This document shows positions 1 to 20,204 of a DNA stretch of 38,983 nucleotides, piece by piece. How positions within the stretch are numbered: the first letter of the stretch is position 1; each line of letters opens with the position of its first letter. The stretch covers positions 49,320 through 88,302 of the forward strand of contig CAUYUJ010019600.1 of assembly GCA_963575745.1 (NCBI GenBank), written 5' to 3'. The translations under genes and the position numbers were made by a program. This stretch comes from Prorocentrum cordatum (taxonomy: Eukaryota > Sar > Dinophyceae > Prorocentrales > Prorocentraceae). The notes beneath the pieces were generated by a model. That model searched no databases. It was given only the letters and a program-made list of their open reading frames with translations, and was not told the DNA's origin.

Positions 1-1
1 C

Positions 2-9324
<9,323 letters not shown>

Positions 9325-9372
9325 GGCCCTGGCCAGCGGGCCGCTGCCGCCCCTCGCCCGGGTCCTTGCCTT

Positions 9373-9577
9373 AAGTTTCGGGCATGCGCCTCTACAGGAG
9401 GAAGGTTTGAACACAGTCAAAAGATAGTTTTTGTGTTTTTTGTTTTTTGTTGTTGTTGTGTTTGTTTATTTGGTTTGTTTTTGTACATATATATATAGAT
9501 ATATGTTTGAATGTGTACATATGCATATATTTTTGTTTTTCGTCCAAAACCGCCTGTAGGGGGACATGCCCGATCTA
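9373..9577. mobile_element. Inverted-repeat element with AT-rich core
   Basis: A degenerate left end at 9373-9413 (AAGTTTCGGGCATG, CTCTACAGGAGG) and an inverted copy at 9536-9577 enclose 9418-9535. This core is a strikingly AT-rich stretch (T runs, then ATATATAT) in otherwise GC-rich DNA. Same family as 4153-4306. It begins 49 bp after the GH92 stop codon. Confidence 0.5.
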
Positions 9578-9747
9578 ATCCTTGTCGCCTCGGGACCTCC
9601 CGAAGCTGCACCCTTTGTTCCCGGGCGGCTGGCGGCGGCCGCCGCCCTCGCTCGGCCGGCAGTCCGGCCAGCACCGCCCCCTCGCGCGGGCGCGGCAAGA
9701 GGAGGCCGCACCTGCCACCCGCTCTCCCGCGGCGCTCCTCCCTCCCC

Positions 9748-9812
9748 CCAGCCTCCTCCTCCTCCTCCTCCTCCTCCTCCTCCTCCTCCTCCTCCTCCTC
9801 CTCCTCCTCCCC
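9748..9812 (+). repeat. (TCC)n
   Basis: A nearly pure trinucleotide run. Confidence 0.93.
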
Positions 9813-9867
9813 CGGCGCGAAGCCGCTTCGTCCGCGGGCCGCTTCGCAGGCGGACCGCTTCCGCCGG

Positions 9868-9985
9868 CGGCGGGCCGCTCCGCGGGCGGCGGGCCGCTCC
9901 GCCGGCGGCGGGCCGCTGCGGCTGGCGGCGGGCCGCTTCGGCTGGCGGCGGGCCGCTCCGCTGGCGCGGGCTGCTTCCCCGGCGG
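9868..9985 (+). repeat. 18-bp GC-rich minisatellite
   Basis: Units of GGCGGCGGGCCGCTCCGC with few changes, about six copies. Confidence 0.8.
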
Positions 9986-10029
9986 CCCGCTGTGCCGTCT
10001 GGCTTTGGGCCCACCAGCCCTCTCTGAAT

Positions 10030-10200
10030 GCATCAGCGCGCTCGCTGTCTTGTCGTGTTTTAACATCATGACGTCCTGAGTCAGTTCTCTGAGAGAACGT
10101 TTCGACACGAGCAGCAAGACAGCGAGCGCGTGGATGAATTCGAAGATGGACGAGCGCGTTCCACTACTCGCAGAGTGCCTACTCGCAAACGTCAGAAGTA
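10030..10200 (+). repeat. Inverted arm, left, around composite element 1
   Basis: The block GAGCGCGT.GATGAATTC.AAGAT..ACGA.CGCGTTCCACTACTCGCA is found inverted at 10783-10850. GCGCTCGCTGTCTTG also occurs at about 10038, inverted at about 10110, and again at about 10828. Confidence 0.65.
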
Positions 10201-10705
10201 TCCCAGTGCGACCCTACCTAGGAGTTGGAACCCCTGGGAAAGCAGCATCAGTAGTAACAGTAACGCTAAGCTAAAGCTAAGCTAAAGCTAAGCTAAAGCT
10301 AAGCCACAGCTAAGCTAAAGCTAAGCTAAAGCTAAGCTAAATCTAAGCTAAAGCTAAGCTAAAGCTAAGCTGCAGCTAAGCTAAAGCTAAGCTAAAGCTA
10401 AGCTAAAGCTGAGCTAAAGCTGAGCTAAAGCTAAGCTAAAGCTAAGCTAAACGCTAAGCGACAAGCTAAGCGACAAGCTAAGCGAAACGCTAAGCGAAAC
10501 GCTAAGCGAAACGCTAAGATAAAGCTAAGCTACAGCTAAGCTAAAGCTAAGCTAAAGCTAAGCTAAAGCTAAAGCTAAAGCTCCCAGGGGACTGGGGGGA
10601 ACCGCTCCCAGGGGACTGGGGGAACCGCCCGGGGCGCTTTCCACTGCCCAGCCCCTTTAAGCTAAGAGAGTAAGAACCCTTCTAGGCAGAGCCTAGGTAG
10701 GGAAA
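10199..10705 (+). mobile_element. Composite TIR/VNTR element, copy 1
   Basis: The left module begins TATCCCAGTGCGACCCTACC. The right module ends GGCAGAGCCTAGGTAGGGAA. CCCTACCTAGG (10212-10222) and CCTAGGTAGGG (10692-10702) are perfect 11-bp inverted ends. The core (10261-10580) is a (GCTAAA)n-type minisatellite. The same end modules occur at 17664-18727 around a different core. Confidence 0.75.
10261..10580 (+). repeat. (AGCTAA)n minisatellite
   Basis: GCTAAA/GCTAAG hexamers with occasional CACAGC, ACGCTAAGC and CGACAAGC variants. Confidence 0.92.
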
Positions 10706-10779
10706 AATACACGTCCGCTTCGATGTGATTTCTCGCAGATCCCCCTGGCGGATCCAGGCCATTTGCGAGTAGTCAGTAG

Positions 10780-10870
10780 TCACCTTGCGAGTAGTGGAAC
10801 GCGGTCGTTTATCTTTGAATTCATGAACGCGCTCGCTGTCTTGTTTTTCGTGTCGTAATTTTCTTTAGGA
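10780..10870 (-). repeat. Inverted arm, right, around composite element 1
   Basis: Reverse complement of the left arm at 10110-10190. Shared blocks include GCGAGCGCGT, ATGAATTC and GCGTTCCACTACTCGCA. Confidence 0.65.
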
Positions 10871-10932
10871 CGTTGTGATCTCACAACACAGCAGGACAGG
10901 ACGTGTCGACAAGCATTGCAACCCGTAAGAGG

Positions 10933-11327
10933 TCTGGGTTGGCGGCGGACTCCACCGGACAGGGCGGGCGGCCAGCTCCTCACAGGCGGGTCGGGCGGGC
11001 GGGCCCCGAGGAGCGGGCCAGGCAGGCGGGGGACCTCCGAGCAGGCGGGCAGCGCGGCACGGCTCCGCGGGCGGCTCCTCGCTCGCGGGGCACGTCGGGC
11101 GAGAGCGGACCTTCACGGGCGCCTCGGGCGGGCGGAGCCCAACGTACGGGAGGGCGGGCGGCGGGGCGGGCGACAGACGGGCCCTCGCGGCCGGGCCCGG
11201 GCGGCATGCCGGCCCCGCGCACGCTCCGATCGGGGCGGCGCGCCCGCGGAGCGGCTGCCTGGGCGGAGCGGTCTGGGCGGAGCGGCCCCCCGGCGAAGCG
11301 GCGCCCGGGCGAACCGGTTGGGTCGAA
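10933..11327 (+). other. GC-rich stretch, no gene
   Basis: About 400 bp made largely of GCGGGCGG and related words. No coding pattern was recognised. Confidence 0.5.
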
Positions 11328-11502
11328 GTAAAACGACGCGAAGATCGGGACAAAATCGGATCGGGATAACTCGAAATCTCTGAGAATCGGCGGGTTTGGA
11401 GGATGTATTGGGCGCCGCGGCCGCTCCAGAGCGTTCCGGAACGCTCTGAGAGCGCTCCGGAACGCTCTGGAGCGATTTATCCCGATCTTAGCCCTGTTTT
11501 AC
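11328..11502 (+). mobile_element. 175-bp MITE, copy 1
   Basis: Ends are GTAAAAC and GTTTTAC, with a wider imperfect 26-bp inverted end that includes AAGATCGGGA. The core holds a palindrome of 24-bp arms around CCAGAGCGTTCCGGA. A 3-bp flank GAA is on both sides (11325-11327 and 11503-11505). Copy 2 at 37826-38000 has the same length and differs at about one base. Confidence 0.9.
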
Positions 11503-11539
11503 GAAGCGGTCCGCAGGCGAATCGATCCGGGCGAAGTGG

Positions 11540-11910
11540 TTCTGCCTCCCCTCCCCTGTCTCGCCTCCCCCCGTTCCCATCTCCCCCTTCGTCGCTCCTG
11601 TCGCTGTCCTCCCCCCCCTTTTCCCCTTGCTCCCACCGGCGGCTCCCCGGTCCACCCTCCTCCGTCTCCCCCATTCCCCTGCCCTCTGCCCGCTCCCCCT
11701 CCCTCTCTTCCTTCGCCTCCTCGCGCCCCTGCCCATCCCCGCGCCCCTGCCCTCCTCCGCCCAGGCCCTCCCCGCCTCGCCCGCGAGGTCCAGTGCGCCG
11801 GGTGCCGTTGCCGCCCCTGTGCCCCTCTGCCACTCTGTTCGGCCTGCGGTCGGCCCTTCTGCCTCCGTGCTCTGCTTCTCTTGCCGTTCCCCCTTCGGTT
11901 GTGTCTTGGG
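11540..11910 (+). other. C-rich intergenic stretch
   Basis: Pyrimidine-rich, low-complexity sequence with no recognised gene. Confidence 0.5.
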
Positions 11911-11911
11911 A

Positions 11912-12075
11912 TGTTCCAACCTGCTTCAGCCCTGATAGCCAGAAAGAATTTCGAGCACCACGAAAGTACCGAACCTGGAGGGTTTTCGCGTGTCGGGCCA
12001 TGGGGGGCGATACTCGGTCGACACTGTTTCGATACTTTTCTGGGTGCTCGAAATTATTTCTGGGATGTGGTCCTG
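11912..12075 (+). mobile_element. Dispersed inverted-end repeat B, copy 1
   Basis: Inner arms 11939-11959 and 12043-12063 are reverse complements over 21 bp with one mismatch, around AATTTCGAGCACC. The 164-bp segment from GTTCCAAC to GGTCCT aligns with the reverse complement of 37414-37583, where the arms are more degraded. Confidence 0.75.
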
Positions 12076-12294
12076 AAGTAGGATGGGCGGAACATAATTT
12101 GTGTCCTCGTTCCTGGCATGCCTCGTCTTCCATCTCTTGTCCGTCACCCGTATCCGCTCCCGTATTTTTATTTGCCGGTGGCCTTCTCCATTGCTGCCTC
12201 CTCTGCCGTCGTCTCTGCATACCGCGCTTCCGCTTCTCCCATCGCGTCTTATGTGTCTGTCTCTGCTTCTGACTCGGACCTGTTCTTTTTTTGT

Positions 12295-12425
12295 GACCCT
12301 GCTGTGTCTTGTCCTGTCTGAATGGACTGTCTGACTGTCTGATCTGTCTGGCCTGTCTGATCCATCCGGTCCGTCTGGTCCAGTCTGGTCTGCCTGGTCT
12401 TGTCAGTCTGTCCGTCTGCACTGCC
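12295..12425 (+). repeat. CTGTCTGATC minisatellite
   Basis: Short degenerate units of TGTCTG(A/G)(T/C)C. Confidence 0.8.
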
Positions 12426-13580
12426 CGCGTCGGACAACGTCTGGATGCTCTTGTATCGAGGCGCAGGCTGCAGGCTGAGGGCTGATGACAAGGATGCCGC
12501 AAATGATGGCCCCGCCTGCCAGGCGAGTACCGACCAGGAGCCGCCCTGGGCGAATCTTGAGACGAAGCTGCAGACGAAGCTGGAGTCGCCAATCAGCAGG
12601 GCTGGTGCGCTCGTCATCATCGTTGTGTTCGTCATTGTTCCGTGATCCTCGCAGTGGTCATGTCGTCAGAGTCGTCGGTTGCAGCCGTCATCGTTGGCGG
12701 GCAGTGTTAGGGCTCTGGGATAGGGAGGGGTATCTCGCAGTGGTGCCCCCTCTTCTGCAGTGTTTCCGCGCCGTCGCTTGGCCCTGCACTTCATGAGGTG
12801 CGTGTGTGAGCCATCGCTCGAGCCTTAAGATCTATCTTGGTGTCTGCCTCGGGTGTTCCTTCAGGGCAGGAGCTCTTGCCGTCCCGTCGAATCTTTGTTT
12901 CGTTGCGGCTACCCTCGGTCTTGATCCAACTGAGCCCGTAGAGCGGGAGTCACGGCGAGCCCCCGATGGGAAACTCGCAAGCAGATTTGGCAATCAGCGG
13001 CTGTTCGGCAGTGCGGCTTCGGCGAGGTTCGGCACCAATCGTTGCAATGCTTCTTGTGGGGTGGCTATCGCGTCCCTTGGGGAGTCGGGCAGTCTTGGGA
13101 GCTAGCTGTGTGCTTTCAGGGGTCCCTGGGGGACGAAGTGCGTGATTGGTGCGCCAAGTTGTACCATCCTTGCGCCGTCTTAAGCATGCTAGCTGGACTG
13201 GGGGTCTATGTGGCGCGAAGCGCGCGAGGGGTTTCCGAACCGAGGCTCCCAGGAACCGTCTCGTCTCCGAGGAGATGTGATCCGGCCCTCTTGAGCTACT
13301 CTTGCGATCAATTTGGCTTCCTTGGGCCAGCTTGCGCAACATTGGGATTTGTTGGGCCAACCTTGGGGGCAAAATGTGGTTTGGCCGCTTGGGGGCCTCT
13401 TGGAGCCCTCATGGTGCCCACCTCGGGCCCCCTCGGGGCCCTTTTCGGGCCCTCTCGGGGCCGCTTCGGGGCCGGCGGGTCCTATTGGAGCCCGCCAGGA
13501 CGAGAAGGCCCCAAACAGGAGCATACAAGTGGACGACCCTCGATGACTTGGACCTTCGTGGGGGCCCCCGATCTTGTGTC
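12425..13580. other. Intergenic, no recognised gene
   Basis: About 1.1 kb of non-repetitive sequence. Open frames occur on both strands but none shows a familiar domain. 13311-13500 has GGGCC(A/T)-type degenerate repeats resembling the unit of the 15180-16570 array. Confidence 0.45.
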
Positions 13581-13618
13581 AAGTCGGGCCTGTCCCCCTA
13601 CAGGGGGATTTTCGACAG
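13581..13618 (+). repeat. Solo end of AAGTCGGGCCTGTCC element
   Basis: AAGTCGGGCCTGTCCCCCTA then CAGGGGGATTTTCGAC. It forms a hairpin (TCCCC-CTACA-GGGGA). No inverted partner was found nearby. Confidence 0.7.
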
Positions 13619-13639
13619 AGGGGGGTCAGCCAGAGCGCC

Positions 13640-13805
13640 CTATCTTGCAGGATCCTGCAGGGCCAGGGTCGCATTGACCCTGGCTTGGGTGCAAGATCCT
13701 GCAGAATCTTGTAGGATTCTTCGCGTTGGCCCGGGTTTGGGTGCGGGATCTTGCAGGATCCTGCAAGGCCTGATTGACCCGGGTCTGGATTGACCCGGGT
13801 CAGAA
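13640..13805 (+). repeat. GGATCCTGCAGG / TTGACCCGGGTC repeats
   Basis: Palindromic words GATCCTGCAGG, GACCCGGGTC and AGGATCCTGCA recur in tandem and in mirrored order. Confidence 0.75.
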
Positions 13806-14937
13806 TATCTTCGAGCTGATGAGAAAAAGGACAACTCAGCCACGCTACCTGTTGTTACCTGCGCTGCGCAGGGTTTCACACGCCGTTGGCCCGCGGGGCC
13901 GGCGACTTCGCGTACCTGTCTGCCGGGTACTTCGGCTACCGTTTGCACCGTGTATGGTTCTCCGCTGTTTTGCTGCTGGCTAATTCGTAGGGCTCGCTGG
14001 TGAACCTCGAAGCTCGTGTTCTGCGTGTGCGGTTTGTTTTCATACCCTGCTTCTGACTTTTTTGGTGTGAACTTGGTCGGCTCCGATGTGCATCTCGTAC
14101 TATGTCCATGATCTGATTTCTTCACTTGCTGTGCAGCGACATTGCAGCCCTTCCTAGACTGTTGGGGGAGTTGACGGGCGATTTCTATCTCAAGGTCATG
14201 ATTCTCGCCCTGCAATGATATCGATATGCTCCGTACGTCTAACGCCGCGCTTCCCCTGCTGGGTGCCTCGGCGGTTGAAACACGGTTTTCGCTGAGAAAA
14301 AAGTGGGTTGCTATTGCGTCAGTTGCAGTGTGTCCGCTCCCGCTGTCCAAACAAGCATGCGTGGGTTGCATGGCTTTCCCTTCTTGTGCTGAGTTGCTGG
14401 TGGTGCCGCGCCTTGGTGATATCGACCAGGCATACGGAATCATTCGCGTGTAGTGGTCTACCAGGGCGCTGACCAGCTGGTGGGTCATTCAAGGCCACAC
14501 ATCGCGTCGGCGATGTTCGCCACGAGACGGGGTATGTGATTTATTTAATCGCTTCGCTCATTCCGCTGGCCCATAATGTCGCACCGTGGTCGCCTGTCCG
14601 AGTGGTCGTTTGCAGTGTGGAGCTGCGGCGTCGGGAGCTGTGTAGTTGTCGATGAATGTGTTAATGCTTTTTCATGGGGCTTCTAGGTGTTTGCAGTTTT
14701 TTGACGGCTTTGGTGCCCTCGTGGGGGCGTGTTACCCGTGGTATCCCGCTGTGGGGCCGTTCGAGCCGGGGGAAGAGACATCTTATGCGATAGGGGAACC
14801 CTCGTGTCGGAGGGTGGCGGGCTTTGAATGCTAACATTGGCTCTGTTATCGTCCTGATGTCCTCTGGCGTTGCGGACACGGGCGTGAAGGAACACTTTCT
14901 TGCGGCGTTTCTCTTACCATCTCTTTTCTAATTGGAC
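13806..14937. other. Intergenic, no recognised gene
   Basis: About 1.1 kb of mixed sequence without repeats or recognisable coding content. Confidence 0.4.
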
Positions 14938-15125
14938 CGGGGGAGGAGGAGGAGGAGGAGGACGAGGAGGAGGAGGAGGAGGAAGAGGAGGAGGAGGAGG
15001 AGGAAGAAGGAGGAGGGGGATGAGGAGCGATGAGGAGCGCCTTTGTCGTCGTCGTCGTCGTCGCCGAAGCCGCCGCCCGCCGCCGCCGCCCGCCGGCGTC
15101 GTCGTCGTCGTCGTCGTCGTGGAGG
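14938..15125 (+). repeat. (GAG)n then (CGT)n
   Basis: GAG/GGA run to about 15020, then CGT/CCG trinucleotides to about 15120. Confidence 0.9.
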
Positions 15126-15179
15126 GTCGAGGCTCGAGGCTGGAGGCCAAACGCGGGGGAGGAGGACCACCTCGACCCG

Positions 15180-16570
15180 CGTTTCCCAAGTCGCGTCTGG
15201 CTGGAGTCTTGGAGGCGTCCTGGGGGCCTCCTTAGGGTTTTTCGGAGGCCTCCAGAGGGCCTTTTTTGGATGCCTCTTGAGACCTCTTGAGGGCCTCTTG
15301 GGGGCCTCTTGGGGCCTTTGAGGGCGTCTTGGGGCCTCCCAGGGGCCTCTAAGGGCCGAGAGCTCGAAATTCTGTTTCGGAGCCCCCTCTTGGGGCGTTC
15401 TTGAAGCGTTCTTGGGGCCCTCTTGGGCCGTCTTGGAGGCCTCTTGGGCCGTCTTGGAGCCGTCTTGGGCCATCTTGGAGCCCTCTTGGGGGCCTCTTGG
15501 GCCCTCTTGGGGCGATCTTGGAGGCCTCTTGAGCCGTTTAGGGGCGTCGGGGAACCGAAAAGGTCAAAACGCCCAAATCTGTCCAAAACCAAAGGAAAAC
15601 ACAGCTTTTTGCCTCTTGGGGCCCTCTTGGGAGTTCTCTTGGAGGCCTCTTGGGGCATCTTGGAGGCTTCTTGGGCCATCTTGGAGACGTCTTGGGCCGT
15701 CCGGAGGCCATCTTGGGCGTCGTGGAGCGATCTTTGGGCGTCTCGGACCTCTCTTGGACCGTGTTTGGGGCGTTCTTGGGGCCCTCTTGGGCCGTCCTGG
15801 AGGCCTCTGGGCCCGTCTTGGAGCCGTCTTGGAGCCGTCTTGGGCCGTCTTGGGGCCCTTCTTGGGGGCCTCTTGGGCCCTCTTGGGGCGATCTTGGAGG
15901 CCTCTTGAGCCGTTTAGGGGCGTCGGGGAACCGAAAAGGTTAAAACGCCCAAATCTGTCCAAAACCAAAGGAAAACACAGTTTTTGCCTCTTGGGGCCCT
16001 CTTGGGAGTTCTCTTGGAGGCCTCTTGGGGCATCTTGGAGGCTTCTTGGGCCATCTTGGAGACGTCTTGGGCCGTCCGGAGGCCATCTTGGGCGTCGTGG
16101 AGCGATCTTCGGGCGTCTCGGACCTCTCTTGGACCGTGTTGGGGGCGTTCTTGGGGCCCTCTTGGGCCGTCCTGGAGGCCTCTGGGGCCGTCTTGGAGCC
16201 GTCTTGGAGCCGTCTTGGGCCGTCTTGGGGCCCTTTTGAGGGCCTCTTGGGCCCTCTTGGGGCGATCTTGGAGGCCTCTTGAGCCGTTTAGGGGCGTCGG
16301 GGAACCGAAAAGGTTGAAACGCCCAAATCTGTCCAAAACCTAAGAAAAAAAACATTGATTTTTGCCTCTTGGGGCCCTCTTGGGAGTGCTCCTGGAGGCC
16401 TCTTGGGGCATCTTGGAGGCTTGTTGGGTCATCTTGGAGACCTCTTGGGCCGTCTGGAGGCCATCTTGGGCGCCGTGGAGCGATCTTCGGGCGTCTCGGA
16501 CCTCTCTTGGATTGTGTTGGGGGCCTCTTGGGGCCCTCTTGGGGCGATCCTGGAGGATCTGGGGGAGTGT
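15180..16570 (+). repeat. 375-bp tandem units built of 9-15-bp GGGCCTCTTGG words
   Basis: The marker GAACCGAAAAGGT lies at 15552, 15928 and 16302, giving periods of 376 and 374 bp. Complete units are nearly identical; partial ones lie before and after. Each unit joins a unique block (AAACGCCCAAATCTGTCCAA) to about 25 degenerate CTTGGGCCGT/CTTGGAGGC words. Long open frames on both strands follow from this word structure. Confidence 0.92.
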
Positions 16571-17260
16571 CCTGGGCGTGTCCCGGGCGTGTCCCGGGCT
16601 CCGCCCGGGGTACTTTTGATCCAGGGACCCCCAGGGGCCGCCCCGCGCGCGCGAACCAGAAATACTGTTTACCAGTTACCGGAGATCTTAGCACGCCACG
16701 CCTCTGGCCCGTTGGGCCGGCGAATTCTACGTTGCTTATTGGTAAGTTTGGAATTCGCGGCAATATGCTGGACAGTGGTATCGCTATCCTGCGAGAGTCT
16801 GACGTGAATGGGCAGCGGGGGAAATTCAGGAACGCAAATGCAAATCTAGCGGCCATCTGTGTTCTTGTTGCCGTTCGTGGCCCCGTGCTCAGAATGGATA
16901 GAGGCGGGCTGGAGCCGAGATGGACGGTGCCCGTCCTAGCGTTTCGTGCGCGTTGTAGGCCAGACCAGGGGCTAAGGACTAGGGCCCAGCAGAGCGCTCA
17001 TAGCATTCATTCAGCCGCGGGTGCAATCTCCCTCTGATGGCCGCAGAGTTTTCCATGCATCCCGACGCCCGTCCTTCTCATTCTCCTGAGCGGGGCTCCT
17101 GCGATGGCGACTCGATCCTGTCACTGTCGCCAGGTCAGCTCGCGAAACAGGCGAGGATCGAGAAGCTGATGGCCCGGCAGGACAGCTCCAGACCCCCGTG
17201 CGCGAAGGGGCGGGGCACGAGGTTCGTTTTTTGGGGGAAGTGGGAGGGGAGGGAGATGGT
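16571..17260. other. Intergenic, no recognised gene
   Basis: Mixed sequence with no repeat or domain recognised. Confidence 0.4.
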
Positions 17261-17261
17261 G

Positions 17262-17299
17262 AAGTCGGGCCTGTCCCTCTACAGGGGGAAACTTTCAAC
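17262..17299 (+). repeat. Solo end of AAGTCGGGCCTGTCC element
   Basis: AAGTCGGGCCTGTCCCTCTA then CAGGGGGAAACTTTCAAC. No inverted partner nearby. Confidence 0.7.
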
Positions 17300-17704
17300 A
17301 TGGTAAAACAACAGCCTGGGGACGATTTTCGGACCACGTTCGACGATCATTCGTATCATTCTTACGATTCTTGTAATTCGTCGCATTCGTACTCCACGTC
17401 CTCCTCCCTCCCCGTCCTCCTCGTCCTTCCCCCCTGCTCGTCCTCCTCGTCCTGCTCCCTGGGAACCTGCGCGGAGGCCCTCCGAATTCTCGGGGCGGTC
17501 TGGATTGGTTTGGAGGGGCTTGGGAGGCGGCGGACGACTTGGAGCAGCCCGGCAGAGGCTTCGGAGTGGTCTTTTGGCTCGGAGTTGTCACCACAGGGAG
17601 CTGGCGGTTTTCTCGTCCACATCTTCCACGGTTAAACATTGCATGAACAATTTGATTGGGAGTTATCCCAGTGCGACCCTACCTAGGAGTTGGAGCATCT
17701 AGGA

Positions 17705-17970
17705 AAGCAACATCTACATCTACACCGACAGCTACATTAACATCTGCACCTGCACCTACATATACATCAACATCAACAGCGAGACTCACATCTATATCTA
17801 CATCTACATCTACACCTACATCTACACCTACATCTACATCTACATCTACATCTACATCTACATCTACATCTACATGTACATCTACATATACATCTACATC
17901 TACACCTACATCTACATATACACCTACATCCACATCTACACCTACACCTACATCTACAGCTACATCTACA
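17705..17970 (+). repeat. (ACATCT)n microsatellite
   Basis: Hexamer repeats with ACACCT and ATATAC variants. Confidence 0.93.
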
Positions 17971-18102
17971 CTTTCGCAGTGGTTTTGTTTTGCTTTGCAT
18001 TGCCTTGCCTTTGCGTTAGCTTTTGCTGTTGCTTTTGCGTTGCTTTCGTGATTGCTTTTGCTTGATTGTGCTTTTGCTTTGCCTGCGCACAAACACACAC
18101 GT

Positions 18103-18605
18103 GCTATGTTGTGCTATGATTTGCTATGCTACGCGATGCTATGCTGCGCTATGCCATGCTATGCTATGCCATGCTATGCCGCGATATGCTGTGCTATGAT
18201 ATGATATGCTATGCTATGTTGCGCTATGCTATGCTATGCTGTGCTATGCTCTGCTATGGTATGCTGCGCCGCGCTATGCTAAGCTAAGCCACGCTATGCT
18301 ATGTCATGCTATGCTATGCTGCGCTATGATATGCTATGCTATGCAATGCAATGCAATGCTATGCTATGCTGCGCTATGCTATGCTGCGCTATGTTATGTT
18401 ATGCCATGCTATGCTATGCTGTGCTATGCTATGCAATGCTATGCTAATGCTGCGCAGCGCTGCGCTAAGCTAAGCTAAGCTGAGCTAAGCTAAGCTAAGC
18501 CAAGCTAAGCTAAGCTAGGCTAGGCAAAGCTAAGCTAAGCTAAGCTAAGCTAAGTTAGGCTAAGCTAAACTAAGCTAAGCTAAGTTTAAGTAGGCTAAGC
18601 TAATA
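18103..18605 (+). repeat. (GCTAT)n then (GCTAA)n
   Basis: Pentamer repeats that change from TGCTATGC to AGCTAAGC near 18455. Confidence 0.93.
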
Positions 18606-18727
18606 AGGGGGCGCAACTGGGGGAACTGCGGGGCGGATGCCGGGGGAACCGCCCGGGGCGCGTTCCACTGCCCGGCCCCTTTAAGATAGAGAGTAAGAAC
18701 CCTTCTAGGCAGAACCTAGGTAGGGAA

Positions 18728-19045
18728 TTTTGGTCAGGACTCCAGCTCTTTGTTGTTAGGATTTTTTGGCATGACGCTGCGGCGGGCCCTCAGGGGCCAG
18801 TTTTTGGAGGACGCCCGGAGAGGTTTTTGGTTGAAATCCGGGGCGCCCGCGGGGGAGGTTTGGGATGCCCCCGTCGCGTGCGAGAGTGGCTGTTGGCCGC
18901 GGGGGGGTCCTCCTCGGTCGATGTCGGCCGTTGTGGGCCACTGGTGGTCGTGTGCTGGAGACCCCGCGCACGATGGCTCGCGCGATTCGCTGTGGCTCGA
19001 TGCGGCCACCGGGGTCGGTTCATCGGGTCGGTTCAGTTCCCCTGC
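18728..19045. other. Intergenic, no recognised gene
   Basis: About 320 bp of G-rich sequence. No domain recognised. Confidence 0.4.
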
Positions 19046-19315
19046 ATATCCTCCTCCTCCTTCCTCCCCATCGTCCTCCCCCGTCGACCTCCTCCTCCTC
19101 GTCGTCCTCCCCGTCGTCCTCCCTTGTTCTCCTCGTCGTCATGCTCCCCCGTCGCCCTCCGTCCTCCTCGTCCTCCCCCGCGTCGTCCGCCTCCCCATTC
19201 GTCCTCCTCCTCCTCCTCCTCATCCTCCTCCTCCTCCTCCTCCTCCCTCGTGGTGCTCCTGCCTCGCGGTGCCTCCTCCCTTGTGGTGCTCCTCTTCCCT
19301 CGCCCTCTCCCTGCC
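19046..19315 (+). repeat. (TCC)/(CGTCCTCC) tract
   Basis: Imperfect pyrimidine trinucleotides with CGTCCTCC interspersed. Confidence 0.88.
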
Positions 19316-19574
19316 CCGTGAGTGGCCAGATGTGGACGGCGGGCTGTGAGTGGTGAGCGGGGGACGGTGTGTTGGTGGTGGGTGGGTCCCAGACCCCCTC
19401 GGGTCATGACAAAGTTCACGACAGGTGTTTTTTCGCTGTCTTCGGCTGCTGGGGGCCCTCGCCGGGCCTCGGGACCGCGAACAGAAACAACACATGATCA
19501 GAAACCAGCTCTGGGGAATGGGTCGAGAGCTCTGGGGGTCGACGTCATGCAAAAATCATGACGTCGGGGGTCTG

Positions 19575-19665
19575 GTAATGGTGTGTGGGTGAGTGGTGGC
19601 TGGGTGGTGGGTGGGTGGTGGGTGGGTGGTGGGTGGTGGTAGTCGGTGGGTGGTGGGCGGTGGGG
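19575..19665 (+). repeat. GTGGTGGGTG minisatellite
   Basis: Short GT/GGT units. Confidence 0.85.
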
Positions 19666-19779
19666 TCGGGGTCGTCTCCCGGGTGATGTTCCCGCCCGTG
19701 ATTCCAGCCGGCGAGCACGGCAAGGCTGCCGTGGGGGAGGGGCAGGTGACCAATCCGCGGGCTCTGCGGTGCCAAGGGG

Positions 19780-19960
19780 CGCCGCCCGTTGCCAAGTAGC
19801 GCGGCATCATTGCCAAACAACACCAAGCGTTTGCAACCAGTGCCAAGCGACGCCAAGAAATGTCGAGGGACGGCCAAGGACGCTTAGCAATGCCAAGCAA
19901 TGCTGAGCAGTACAAGATAGTGTGAGCCAGTGTGCAGCAGTGCAAATACATGCCACGACA
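19780..19960 (+). repeat. TGCCAAGCAA minisatellite
   Basis: Degenerate units around TGCCAAG(C/T)(A/G). Confidence 0.65.
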
Positions 19961-20204
19961 TGCCGAACACTGTCATTCCTTGTTGAGCCCATTATTGTGG
20001 CAGGTTTTCTTCTTAATTTGGGGTTGCGGCGGGCTCCTGTGGTGAGCCTGTTGGAGCGCCTTGCTTTGCGAGAGGCGGGCCCCAGAACCGCTAGCCCCCC
20101 CCCACCAGTGGGCTTCGCGCTTCCATTACCAGCCATCTATTCCAATGATGATGGGCCTGTTTTCCACCACCACACCACCACCCTAAGTTGGAGGCGGGAA
20201 GGAG

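Larger units (their letters stand above)
17664..18727 (+). mobile_element. Composite TIR/VNTR element, copy 2
   Basis: End modules match copy 1 (10199-10705), with perfect inverted ends CCCTACCTAGG (17677-17687) and CCTAGGTAGGG (18715-18725). The core differs: (ACATCT)n at 17705-17970, a non-repeat spacer, (GCTATG)n at 18103-18455 and (GCTAA)n at 18455-18605. The GCTAA part resembles copy 1's core. Confidence 0.75.

Noticed and set aside
15180-16570. Open frames of several hundred residues on both strands
   Set aside because: Tandem word repeats keep all frames open; no domain, and copies differ by indels that would shift the frame.
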